Positions 18,978 to 26,717 of a stretch of DNA of 64,000 nucleotides are shown here, piece after piece. Below the pieces are notes generated by a model. That model was not told the origin of the DNA. It worked only from the letters and a program-made list of their open reading frames with translations, and made no database searches. Within the stretch, counting starts at the first letter, position 1; every line of letters starts with the position of its first letter. The position numbers and the translations under genes were made by a program. The DNA is from Pseudomonadales bacterium. Its GTDB lineage: Bacteria; Pseudomonadota; Gammaproteobacteria; Pseudomonadales; Azotimanducaceae. The stretch covers positions 163,433 through 227,432 of the forward strand of contig JANQPF010000021.1 of NCBI GenBank assembly GCA_028285415.1, given 5' to 3'.

Positions 18978-20051
18978 ATGCGCGCTGATCTGCATCGCTT
19001 CCTTCATCTTGTTACGACTGCCCTGGTTGTTGCGGCGTTGGCGACGCCGACCCTTGCCCGGGCCAACACCTCCTGGCTCTACGCGGTGGAACGGCCGGTC
19101 GAGGCGCAGACGGACGCCGAACGCAGGCGTGCCGCGCGCGAGGGCCTGCTGATTGTGCTTTCGCGGATCACGGGCCTTGCCTCGGTGCCGCGCACGCCCG
19201 AAGTGAGTGCCGCGCTGGAGCGCCCGGACCGCTACTACAACGAGTTCGTGTTCCGGGAGCGCCGCGACGCTCTCAACGAGATTTCGCTGTCCGTGACGCT
19301 CACCTACCAGGCAGATGCCCTCATTGCGCTCTGCAAGCAGGCGGCGTTGCCCGTGTGGTGGTCCCGCAGGCCCCAGGTGGTGGCGTGGGTGGTGGAAGAT
19401 GGCGGCGAGCGGCAGGTGCTCGGTAGCGGCAGCGAGCACCCGGTCACCGAAGCGCTGGTCGAACGTGCGCAGCTGCGCGGTGTACCGCTGACGCTGCCGC
19501 TCATGGATCTGGATGACAGCCTTGCCGTCAGCGCCGCTGACGTCTGGGGCAAGGTGAGCCAGACGCTGGACGCTGCCGGGGAACGGTATGGCGCGGATCT
19601 GGTGCTGACCGGCCGGCTGCGCGGCATGCCCGGCGTGGACGACATGACCGCCAACTATCGCGGCGATTGGGAAATCTGGCTCGACGGTGCACCGCTGGTC
19701 GAGAAATTTACCGGGGTGGATGCTGCCACGGCTGCGGCCATCGCTGTTGACCTCATCGCCGACCGGCTTGCCGAACGCTACGCCGTGCTGCCGAGGAGCG
19801 TACGCGCACAGCGCGTCTCGATTGTCGGGCTCTCCGGACCGGAAGCGTATGCGGAGATGATGCGTTACCTCGGCAGTCTGGAATTCATCGACCGGGTCGA
19901 CGTCGTGGCGCTGTCGGATGAGTCCCTGGAGCTGCAGGTTGCCAGCCGTGCCGGCGCCGAGCAGCTGCTGATGCTCCTCACCGCGGAAGACAAACTCCGC
20001 GAAGACAAATTTTACCGGGGCATCGACGTGCAGCTGGTCTGGCGGGGATGA
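18978..20051 (+). CDS. DUF2066 domain periplasmic protein
   Basis: From the ATG at 18978 the protein has 357 residues with a signal peptide ending near [12 protein letters not shown] at 18969 is too close to the AAAGAG sequence to be preferred. The mature region matches the DUF2066 family: [17 protein letters not shown] near the start, [10 protein letters not shown], and a C-terminal [20 protein letters not shown] repeat-like part. The function of the family is unknown. Placement between purM and hda is conserved in Pseudomonas. Its stop overlaps the next gene by 4 nt. Confidence 0.85.
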   Translation: MRADLHRFLHLVTTALVVAALATPTLARANTSWLYAVERPVEAQTDAERRRAAREGLLIVLSRITGLASVPRTPEVSAALERPDRYYNEFVFRERRDALNEISLSVTLTYQADALIALCKQAALPVWWSRRPQVVAWVVEDGGERQVLGSGSEHPVTEALVERAQLRGVPLTLPLMDLDDSLAVSAADVWGKVSQTLDAAGERYGADLVLTGRLRGMPGVDDMTANYRGDWEIWLDGAPLVEKFTGVDAATAAAIAVDLIADRLAERYAVLPRSVRAQRVSIVGLSGPEAYAEMMRYLGSLEFIDRVDVVALSDESLELQVASRAGAEQLLMLLTAEDKLREDKFYRGIDVQLVWRG

Positions 20052-20659
20052 CGGGCGTGTCTCAGCTGCCCAACATCATCACGGTGCTGCGCATTCTGCT
20101 GGTGGCGCCCACGGCCTGGCTCCTCTGGGAAGCAATGTACCTCGAGGCCTTTGTGCTCATGGTCATTGCCGGTTTGTCCGATGCGCTGGACGGGTTTCTG
20201 GCGCGGCGCTTCAACTGGATGAGCAAAATCGGCGCCACGCTCGACCCGCTGGCAGACAAGCTCCTCGTTGCCGTGATGTTTGTGGTCTTCACCATTCAGG
20301 GGCATGTGCCGCTGTGGGTCGCAGCGATTGTGCTCGGTCGCGACGTCACCATCGTTTGCGGTGCCGGGGTCTACAAGCTCCTCTATGAAGAGGTAGAGAT
20401 CTCACCCACGTTCGTCAGCAAAGCCAACACCGCCATGCAGATTGTGACCGTGTGCCTCTTGATGGCGAGCCTCCTGCCCGTTGGCGTGCTGGCGGAGCTT
20501 GCCGGTCAGCTGGTGCAGCCGTGCTTCTACATTCTTGCCGTGCTGGGCGTAGCCTCCGGCCTCGACTACGTGGTGACATGGGGGTCCAAAGCATACCGGG
20601 AAGGCAAAAAGCGCAAGCGCTATGCCCGCATGCGGCGCGTCACCGGCGAAGAAGACTAG
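20048..20659 (+). CDS. CDP-alcohol phosphatidyltransferase (PgsA-like)
   Basis: A 203-residue membrane enzyme with the CDP-alcohol motif D-x2-D-G-x2-A-R-x8-G-x3-D-x3-D, read here from SDALDGFLARR through GATLDPLADK, all residues intact. The N-terminal SQLPNIITVLRILLVAP is the typical first helix. It joins a CDP-linked lipid to an alcohol. It resembles PgsA, but as the product here is not fixed by the sequence, the alcohol could be glycerol phosphate or something else. About five membrane helices, then a very basic tail (KKRKRYARMRR). ATG overlaps the upstream stop. Confidence 0.85.
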   Translation: MTGVSQLPNIITVLRILLVAPTAWLLWEAMYLEAFVLMVIAGLSDALDGFLARRFNWMSKIGATLDPLADKLLVAVMFVVFTIQGHVPLWVAAIVLGRDVTIVCGAGVYKLLYEEVEISPTFVSKANTAMQIVTVCLLMASLLPVGVLAELAGQLVQPCFYILAVLGVASGLDYVVTWGSKAYREGKKRKRYARMRRVTGEED

Positions 20660-20664
20660 GCGCC

Positions 20665-21366
20665 GTGCCGTCCCGGGATCCCAAGCAGTTCGTGCTCGAC
20701 ATCGAACGCCCGCACGAGCAGCAGCTCGAGAACTTTGTGGTCGGTGCCAACGCTGAGCTCCTGGATTCACTGACCGCGGCGCCCCGGGAATTCCGCGGGT
20801 ATTGGATCTTCGGTACGGTGAGCAGCGGTCGCAGTCATCTTCTGCGCGGTAGCTGTCTGGCGGCGCGGCACGAGGCCTGTTATGTCGGCTGCGCCGACTA
20901 TGGAGAGAACTTCGCGGGCCTGCTTGCGGCGCTCGCCTACGCCGCTGAGCACGGCAGCCTGGTGGCCATTGACGACGTGGGCGTCGTGGCCGGGCATGGC
21001 GATGCCGAAGAGCGGCTGATACAGATCTATCAACGCCTCCTCGGCGCTGCGGGTCGGCTCCTGATCGCCCATACCCACCCGGCGTCGCAGCTCGCCTGGA
21101 GTCTGCCGGATCTCGCCTCGCGTCTGGCCAGCCTCGAGCATCACCAGATACAGCCCCTCGACGACGTCGAGAAAGCTGAGCTCCTTCGTCAGCGGGCACA
21201 GAACCGCGGCTACCGGTTGAGCAACGCGGTGCTCGATTACTGGCTGACGCGCGGGCCGCGGGATATGGGCGCGCTCCTGACCGATCTCGATACGCTCGAC
21301 AAGGCCTCGCTTGCGCACCAGCGGCTGGTGACCGTCCCGCTCCTGAAACAGGTGCTCGGCTACTGA
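20665..21366 (+). CDS. hda: DnaA regulatory inactivator Hda
   Basis: A DnaA-like AAA+ protein without the DNA-binding domain, which with the DNA-loaded beta clamp promotes hydrolysis of DnaA-ATP. A GTG at 20665, 6 nt after the upstream stop, gives 233 residues, the same as E. coli Hda. The N-terminal KQFVLDIERP could supply the clamp-binding contact, though a canonical QL-type motif is not obvious. The P-loop region reads GTVSSGRSHLL; the usual GKT is SGRS here, with no invariant Walker lysine. Walker B is LVAIDDVGVV. The end overlaps murG-like by 1 nt. Confidence 0.88.
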   Translation: MPSRDPKQFVLDIERPHEQQLENFVVGANAELLDSLTAAPREFRGYWIFGTVSSGRSHLLRGSCLAARHEACYVGCADYGENFAGLLAALAYAAEHGSLVAIDDVGVVAGHGDAEERLIQIYQRLLGAAGRLLIAHTHPASQLAWSLPDLASRLASLEHHQIQPLDDVEKAELLRQRAQNRGYRLSNAVLDYWLTRGPRDMGALLTDLDTLDKASLAHQRLVTVPLLKQVLGY

Positions 21367-22421
21367 TGCGCGTCCTCATGGTCGGCGGCGGTTCCGCGGG
21401 TCACGTGATCCCCGCCATCCCCGTCATTGCCGCGCTCAAAGCCCGGGGTGACAGCGTTGCGTTCGTGGGCACCTATTCGGGGCTGGAAGCGCAGCTCCTC
21501 GCGGACGCCGGCGTCGACTTTTATCCGATCTCAGCGGGGAAGCTGCGCCGTTACTTTTCCTGGCAGAACTTCACGGACCTGTTTCGTATTGCGCGGGGCT
21601 GCTGGCAGGCGTTCTGGCTACTCGGACGGGTCAAGCCGGACGTCGTTTTTTCCAAAGGCGGTTTTGTCTCCTTCCCGGTTGCGCTCGCCTCGTGGCTGAG
21701 ACGTAAACCGCTGGTTGCGCACGAGTCGGATCTGACCCCGGGACTGGCCAATCGCCTGGTCCTGCCGTTTGCCGATGCCCTCTGCGTGAGCTTTGCGGAC
21801 ACCCACCCGCCGGCAGGGGTTCGCATGGTACATACCGGCACGCCGCTGCGCGCCGCCATCCTCGAAGGGAATGCGGCGGCAGGTCGCTCAGCGCTCGACC
21901 TTGCACCGGACCGGCCGCTCCTGATTGTGACGGGTGGCAGTCTGGGTGCGGATGCGCTCAATGCCGTTGTGCACGATGCGGCGCCGCAGCTTGTCACGCG
22001 CTTCCACGTGCTGCACGTCTGCGGCGCGGGCAAGCTCAGCGAGCTCGAGCTCGACGGTTACGAACAGCGCGAATACGTGGATGCCGGGTGGGGCGATCTG
22101 ATGGCAGCCGCGGACCTGGTGGTCTCCCGCGCCGGTGCCAACGCGCTCTTTGAGCTGCTTGCGCTGCGCAAACCCAACGTCCTGGTACCGCTCTCAGCCA
22201 AAGCCTCGCGCGGCGACCAGCTCGACAACGCGGCGTTCGCCGAACGCTCCGGGTACAGCGAAGTGGTCCACGAAGAAGCGCTCGACGCCGAGACGCTCCT
22301 GACTGCCGTTGACAGAGTATGGGCCGAGCGCGAGCGGCGGATCGAGGCCATGAGCGCCATGCCGGTGCCGGACGCCGCCCACGCCATTGTCGACGAGCTG
22401 GATCGGCTCGCCGCAACCTGA
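21366..22421 (+). CDS. MurG-like glycosyltransferase, Firmicutes type
   Basis: A GT28 family protein of 351 residues: GGGSAGHVIPAIPV at the start, VVFSKGGFVSFPVALA, the HESDLTPGLANRL loop, VTGGSLGADALN between domains, and the donor-site segment SRAGANALFELLALRKPNVLVPLS. MurG adds GlcNAc to lipid I to make lipid II. The sequence pattern (YFSWQN early, SDLTPGLAN, SAKASRGDQ) is closer to what I know from Firmicutes than to the proteobacterial MurG (ALHEQN, ATDDHQ). It is also not in a division/cell-wall cluster. It may be a second MurG, or act on another lipid-linked sugar. Confidence 0.75.
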   Translation: MRVLMVGGGSAGHVIPAIPVIAALKARGDSVAFVGTYSGLEAQLLADAGVDFYPISAGKLRRYFSWQNFTDLFRIARGCWQAFWLLGRVKPDVVFSKGGFVSFPVALASWLRRKPLVAHESDLTPGLANRLVLPFADALCVSFADTHPPAGVRMVHTGTPLRAAILEGNAAAGRSALDLAPDRPLLIVTGGSLGADALNAVVHDAAPQLVTRFHVLHVCGAGKLSELELDGYEQREYVDAGWGDLMAAADLVVSRAGANALFELLALRKPNVLVPLSAKASRGDQLDNAAFAERSGYSEVVHEEALDAETLLTAVDRVWAERERRIEAMSAMPVPDAAHAIVDELDRLAAT

Positions 22422-22440
22422 AGCCCCGCGCCCGATGACC

Positions 22441-22534
22441 CGCAAGTTACGCGGCTCATCGCCCAGGTGCAGCGCATTCATGTGTTCTGCCTTGACATTC
22501 GAGGGAGCGAACCCTAACTTGCGCGGCTCTTTTT
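22441..22534 (+). promoter_or_regulatory. serA promoter region with a perfect 9-bp inverted repeat
   Basis: TTGACA (22492-22497), a 17-bp spacer, then TAACTT (22515-22520) make a good sigma-70 promoter about 35 nt before the serA start. CGCAAGTTA (22441-22449) and TAACTTGCG (22515-22523) are exact inverted copies, and each is followed by GCGGCTC. The 3' copy covers the -10 element. A TTTTT run follows at 22530. Confidence 0.5.
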
Positions 22535-22555
22535 CGAAGCCCACAAAGACACCAG

Positions 22556-23734
22556 ATGTTCAAAGTCCGCACGTACAACGCCATCGCTGCCGCCGGCCTG
22601 GAGCGATTCTCCGCTGATCGATACGAAGTTGGCGCGGAAGTGGATGCGCCCGATGCCATGCTGTTGCGCAGCCATAAGCTGACCGCGGATGATCTGGGCG
22701 CTGAGCTCAGGGCCGTTGCCAGAGCGGGTGCCGGCGTTAACAACGTCCCCGTCACTGAATGTTCCGACCGCGGCGTTGTGGTCTTCAACACGCCCGGCGC
22801 CAATGCCAACTCGGTCAAAGAGCTGGTGCTGACGGCGCTGTTGCTGGCATCCCGGGATGTCTACGGCGGGATTGCCTACGTGCGATCGCTGGCGGACGTC
22901 GGAGACGAGGCGGAAATGAACCGTCTGGTCGAGGCGGAGAAAAAGCGTTTCAAAGGGAAAGAGCTCATCGGCAAGAGTCTCGGCGTGGTTGGCCTCGGCG
23001 CCATCGGCTCGCTGGTTGCCCGGGCGGGTCTCGATCTCGGGATGAACGTGCTCGGCTACGACCCGGCGCTTTCGGTGGAAGCCGCCTGGCGGGTGCCGGC
23101 GGAAGTCGAGCGTAAAGAGAACCTGACGAGCCTCTTCGCCCAGGCGGACTACGTGACGCTGCACGTACCGCTCCTGCCTGCGACGGAAGGTCTGATCAAC
23201 GCCGAGAGTCTGAGCGCTTTCAAACCCGGCAGCGTGCTTCTAAATTTTGCCCGGCAGCCGATTGTGGACACGCAGGCGCTGGCAGCTGCCCTTGAGAGCG
23301 GTCAGGTTGGACGCTACATCGCCGACTTCCCGGTTCCTGGACTCATCGATCACGAGCGGGTCATGCTGACCCCCCACCTCGGCGCGAGCACCGCGGAGGC
23401 GGAGGAGAACTGCGCGGTGATGGCCGCCGACCAGCTCAAGCGATTTCTGGAAACCGGCAGCATCGCTAATTCGGTCAACTTCCCCGTGGTGAGTCTGGAG
23501 CCGGTGGATGGTTATCGGCTGGCGGTCACCAACAAGAACGTGCCGGGCATGCTGGGTCAGATGACCTCGGTGCTGGCCGATCGCAACATCAACGTGATTG
23601 ATCTCATCAACAAGAGCCGTGATGACGTGGCCTATAACCTGATAGACCTCGCCGAGGCGCCGGATCAGGGGCTCATCGACGCCATCTGCAACATCGACAG
23701 CGTCATCAACGTGCGGCTCCTGTCCAACCGCTGA
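22556..23734 (+). CDS. serA: D-3-phosphoglycerate dehydrogenase
   Basis: First step of serine synthesis: NAD-dependent oxidation of 3-phosphoglycerate. The 392-residue protein has the NAD motif GVVGLGAIGSLVARAG, the substrate-side NTPGANANSVKELVL and a C-terminal ACT domain (about 320-392) beginning RLAVTNKNVPGMLGQM. It is the short SerA type. The catalytic histidine is in HLGASTAEAEENCAVM. serC is in the same window at 52155 but not linked. A sigma-70 promoter with an overlapping inverted repeat lies just upstream. Confidence 0.93.
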   Translation: MFKVRTYNAIAAAGLERFSADRYEVGAEVDAPDAMLLRSHKLTADDLGAELRAVARAGAGVNNVPVTECSDRGVVVFNTPGANANSVKELVLTALLLASRDVYGGIAYVRSLADVGDEAEMNRLVEAEKKRFKGKELIGKSLGVVGLGAIGSLVARAGLDLGMNVLGYDPALSVEAAWRVPAEVERKENLTSLFAQADYVTLHVPLLPATEGLINAESLSAFKPGSVLLNFARQPIVDTQALAAALESGQVGRYIADFPVPGLIDHERVMLTPHLGASTAEAEENCAVMAADQLKRFLETGSIANSVNFPVVSLEPVDGYRLAVTNKNVPGMLGQMTSVLADRNINVIDLINKSRDDVAYNLIDLAEAPDQGLIDAICNIDSVINVRLLSNR

Positions 23735-23845
23735 CGTCCGCTGCACCACCGCCGTGTGATCAGGTTCGCCAATCCGTGGCGGATTTGCCACACCGTGGCT
23801 GGGCGCGCCTTCGATTAACTTATTGATTTTCTTAGATTTATATCC

Positions 23846-23861
23846 TGGCACGGTGTTTGCT
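23846..23861 (+). promoter_or_regulatory. Sigma-54 promoter before the 2TM gene
   Basis: The sequence TGGCACG-GTGT-TTGCT matches the sigma-54 consensus (TGGCACG, four bases, TTGCW) at every conserved position, with GG and GC exactly ten bases apart. It is intergenic, correctly oriented, and about 65 nt upstream of the ATG at 23926. An AT-rich stretch at about 23815-23843 could help DNA bending. An AGGAGGA follows at 23868-23874 with no obvious start codon in frame. Confidence 0.65.
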
Positions 23862-23925
23862 GTTTAATAGGAGGATAAGCGGGTGGGACCGAGGGCTCCC
23901 GACAAACAGCGAAACAGGCGAGGTT

Positions 23926-24432
23926 ATGAACGAAGAGCAGGCCAGAGAGCGAATCGAAGAACTCAGGGGCTTCTACGCCCACCTCGCCGCCTACGTGGCG
24001 GTCAACGTCTTTCTCATCCTGGTGAACCTCGTGACTTCGTCCGGATTTCTGTGGTTCATCTTTCCGCTGGCCGGCTGGGGCATTGGCCTTGCGATCCATG
24101 CTGTGATGGTGTTCTGGACTGGCAACGAGTGGGAGACGCGCAAGCTGGAGGAGCTGACCGGGCTCAAACAGACCCAGGATGAGCTGCAGCGCCTGTCCGA
24201 GCGTACCGATGCGCTCGTCACGATCCTTGCCAGCGTCGACTGGGAGCGCATCGACCCGGAGCTCCTGCGCACGCGGGACAATCTCGAAGAAGCCAGGGAG
24301 CGGGTGCGTGCGCTGCGTACCCATGCCGATCCCGGTTTGCAGGAGGAAGTGAGGGAAGAGATTGAGAAGCTCGAAGCGTTTGTGACGAGCTCCGAGTTTG
24401 CGTACTACGATCAGGCGGCAAAAGGGAAGTAA
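23926..24432 (+). CDS. 2TM-domain membrane protein with a coiled-coil tail
   Basis: From the ATG at 23926, preceded by GGCGAGG, the protein has 168 residues. Residues 1-64 match the 2TM domain: RERIEELRGFYAHLAAYV leading into a membrane helix (about 17-37), a short turn, and a second helix (40-64) with WFIFPLAGWGIGLAIHAV. Residues 65-168 are highly charged and helical, probably a cytoplasmic coiled coil. The function of this domain is unknown. A sigma-54 promoter precedes it, so it is likely switched on by an enhancer-binding protein under particular conditions; none is encoded here. Confidence 0.75.
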   Translation: MNEEQARERIEELRGFYAHLAAYVAVNVFLILVNLVTSSGFLWFIFPLAGWGIGLAIHAVMVFWTGNEWETRKLEELTGLKQTQDELQRLSERTDALVTILASVDWERIDPELLRTRDNLEEARERVRALRTHADPGLQEEVREEIEKLEAFVTSSEFAYYDQAAKGK

Positions 24433-24460
24433 CGCCGCCCGTTGAACCTCTCGCGGCGTG

Positions 24461-24488
24461 CCTGTGACTCAAGTTCGAGTCACAGGAG
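24461..24488 (+). promoter_or_regulatory. Hairpin that masks a ribosome binding site
   Basis: CCTGTGACTC (24461-24470) and GAGTCACAGG (24477-24486) form a perfect 10-bp stem with the loop AAGTTC. The last bases of the 3' arm belong to the Shine-Dalgarno sequence AGGAG (24484-24488) of the gene that starts at 24494, so the folded RNA would hide it. No T run follows, so it is a poor terminator. It could also be a palindromic protein site on DNA. Confidence 0.55.
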
Positions 24489-24493
24489 CCCAC

Positions 24494-24967
24494 ATGACCT
24501 ATCCCTATCAAATTTCCAACCAGGCTTTGTTGTTTTCGTTCCTCCTGCTCGTCGCGGTCTGCGCAGGCTTTGGCTATCTGGCGTTGACGAATGAGGTGGG
24601 ACTGATCATCAGCGGTATCATCCGTCTTGAGGCCGATTCCGCAACGCGCCTCTATGCCGGATCGGCAATTGCATTCGTGTTCGTTGCTGGCATTGCCGCC
24701 GTGCAACTTGTTGCCAACCTGCGCGCCGGTACGCGCGAAGTCAGACTGTCCGAGTTCACCGTAACGGTCCCGAGTCGCAGCATTGCTCCGAAAATGATCA
24801 AGCTGTCTTACGCGGAGATCCGCGATCACTACCTGTCGGTCCTGCCGAACGACGACATCATGCTGACCATCAAAGGGGAATCTGCAACGTCGACGCTCCT
24901 GGCATCGGGATTCGAAAGTGAGGCTGTCTTTACAAGCTTCGTCGACGCCCTGGAAGCGCGCGTGTAG
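24494..24967 (+). CDS. Unrecognised two-helix membrane protein
   Basis: The 157-residue protein has two membrane helices (about 11-31 and 53-74) and a soluble C-terminal half of about 80 residues rich in beta strand, with VRLSEFTVTVPSRSIAPKMIKLSYAEIRD. This layout recalls bacterial proteins that attach a PH-like domain to a short membrane anchor, but I do not recognise the family. The start at 24494 is fixed by AGGAG six bases upstream; a GTG at 24458 lies within the hairpin region and is less likely. It may be cotranscribed with the 2TM gene. Confidence 0.6.
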   Translation: MTYPYQISNQALLFSFLLLVAVCAGFGYLALTNEVGLIISGIIRLEADSATRLYAGSAIAFVFVAGIAAVQLVANLRAGTREVRLSEFTVTVPSRSIAPKMIKLSYAEIRDHYLSVLPNDDIMLTIKGESATSTLLASGFESEAVFTSFVDALEARV

Positions 24968-24977
24968 CGGGAGCCCG

Positions 24978-26717
24978 TCAGCGGTGGCGCACGCCGCGGC
25001 GCGCCTGGCGCTCGAGAAAACGCTGAGGTTTGATCGCGGCCGTCGCCGCTGCGCTGACCGGTGGTACCCAACCCAGCAGTTCAGCAAGCACCATGGCGGC
25101 ACCCAGCGGGCCGGCGGTGGTGCCCATCGAGCCGTAGCCCGTTGCGATCCAGACGTTGTCCGCGAGCCTGCCGATGATCGGCATTCGGTCGGAAGTGACC
25201 GCCCGGGCGCCCCGGCTCGTACCCTGCCAGGACATCTCAGCGCACGCGCGCAGCAGATGGGCGTTGATCTCCCGGTTGTGCGTGGTTGCGCGGCCGGCCT
25301 CCCACGCGTCGTACTCGTAAGTGGCGCCGAGCGTAAATCCCCCGGCTTCCGGCACAAAATAGCCGTTACCCACCACGGGCAGCTTGATGTCTGTCCGCCC
25401 CTGATAGTGGTCGAGCTGACCGTGCACGTCGGCTACCTCGAGCCAGTCGAACCACTCCCTGGCAGCCGTACCCGTGCAGAGCACGGTTGGTGAATCGGGA
25501 TCGAGCGTGCCCCTTTCCTGGCGGACTTCGATGCCAGAGTGATCTAACAAGTTTGCGCACAGTTCCGGCAGATTTACGGTGCCTGCCGTGGGGAAATACA
25601 GCGCGTCCTCACCAATTGTGCAGCCGGCGCGTTCGCTTGCAGCCTCCGGACCCAGCTGCTGCAACCAGAAATGCTGGTGGTCGGCGTCCGCATCGTATGC
25701 CGCGCAGATGCGCCGGAGCTTCGCGCCATCCATGTTTGGTCCCTGCAGCTGCACGGCGCCGGAGCGAGCTGAGCCGGAGCGCCCGTGCAGGTACGCCGTT
25801 GCGTAGTGAAAGGCGGCCGCGCGCAGCTCCGCCTGTGCGCTGCCGTCGCCGAGGAGACGGCCGTGCAGCACCGTGCTGGGCACGGCGGACGCGCCACCGG
25901 CAATACCGGCCGGATCGTAAACGGTGACATGGACTCCCTGGTCTGCAAAGTGACGCGCGAGGGTGGCCCCGCCAATGCCGGCGCCGAGCACGCAAATGGT
26001 TGCCGGCGTCCGTGGTTGAGCGTTGCCGTCTGGCCTGACGCCGCGCAGGCTCTCCCGTTTGTGCGGGCGCTGGTCGACTTTGTCCACGGTGAAGCCGACG
26101 CGCGTGAGCTCGCGCCGCACGTTGCCGGCGGCGGTGAAGGTTGCCGCGTGACAACCGGGCGCGGCGAGCGCCGCAATCCCATCAAAGACGCCGGGTGCCC
26201 ACATGGCGGGATTGCTGGAAGGGGCGAAGCCGTCGAGAAACCAGGCATCCACGCGTGCGGACTGACGGGCGTTCAGATCGGCCAGCCCTTCGCTCACGTC
26301 GCCATGATAAACAGACAGCGTCACGCGGCCGTTTGCCAGCACGCGGCGCTGCCAGCCGGGCAGCACCGGCGGCGGATTGGCGATGAGCTCAGCGTAGATG
26401 GGAAGTGTGTCCTGGTAGTGGCGTCCAACGCGCTGCCAGTCCTGGTGGGTCAAAGGATGCTTTTCGAAGCTGACGAAGTGCAGACGCGAGTTGCTCTCTG
26501 CGAGCATGCGCGTGGCGCAGACCGCAAAGTTGAGTCCGGTGCCGAAGCCGAGCTCACCGACCGTGATGCGCGCACCGGCGCGTGCCGGCAAGGCGCAGGG
26601 CGCCATGAACACCCGATCCACCTCGGCGATGCCGTCGGCCGCAAAGTAGATGTCCGCGTAATCGTCCGCGTAGGGCTGACTGCCGCGCCAGCTGATGTGC
26701 GCGGGCGTGAGTGTCAC
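24978..26717 (-). CDS. mnmC: Bifunctional tRNA mnm5s2U34 biosynthesis protein MnmC
   Basis: The N-terminal domain (about 1-230) is the SAM-dependent methyltransferase, with VGELGFGTGLNF and a DAWFLDGFAPSSNP motif. The C-terminal domain is an FAD oxidoreductase with the dinucleotide signature ICVLGAGIGGATLARHFADQG. Together they convert cmnm5s2U34 to mnm5s2U34 in tRNA. At 579 residues it is shorter than the E. coli protein (about 670) but both active domains look complete. Starts at GTG 26717, overlapping the stop of the sulfurtransferase gene upstream. Confidence 0.92.
   Translation of the reverse strand: MTLTPAHISWRGSQPYADDYADIYFAADGIAEVDRVFMAPCALPARAGARITVGELGFGTGLNFAVCATRMLAESNSRLHFVSFEKHPLTHQDWQRVGRHYQDTLPIYAELIANPPPVLPGWQRRVLANGRVTLSVYHGDVSEGLADLNARQSARVDAWFLDGFAPSSNPAMWAPGVFDGIAALAAPGCHAATFTAAGNVRRELTRVGFTVDKVDQRPHKRESLRGVRPDGNAQPRTPATICVLGAGIGGATLARHFADQGVHVTVYDPAGIAGGASAVPSTVLHGRLLGDGSAQAELRAAAFHYATAYLHGRSGSARSGAVQLQGPNMDGAKLRRICAAYDADADHQHFWLQQLGPEAASERAGCTIGEDALYFPTAGTVNLPELCANLLDHSGIEVRQERGTLDPDSPTVLCTGTAAREWFDWLEVADVHGQLDHYQGRTDIKLPVVGNGYFVPEAGGFTLGATYEYDAWEAGRATTHNREINAHLLRACAEMSWQGTSRGARAVTSDRMPIIGRLADNVWIATGYGSMGTTAGPLGAAMVLAELLGWVPPVSAAATAAIKPQRFLERQARRGVRHR

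Noticed and set aside
23883..24182. A 99-residue frame starting after AGGAGGA near the sigma-54 promoter
   Set aside because: It overlaps the 2TM gene in another frame and has very basic, arginine-rich, low-complexity composition, so a real leader protein is unlikely.
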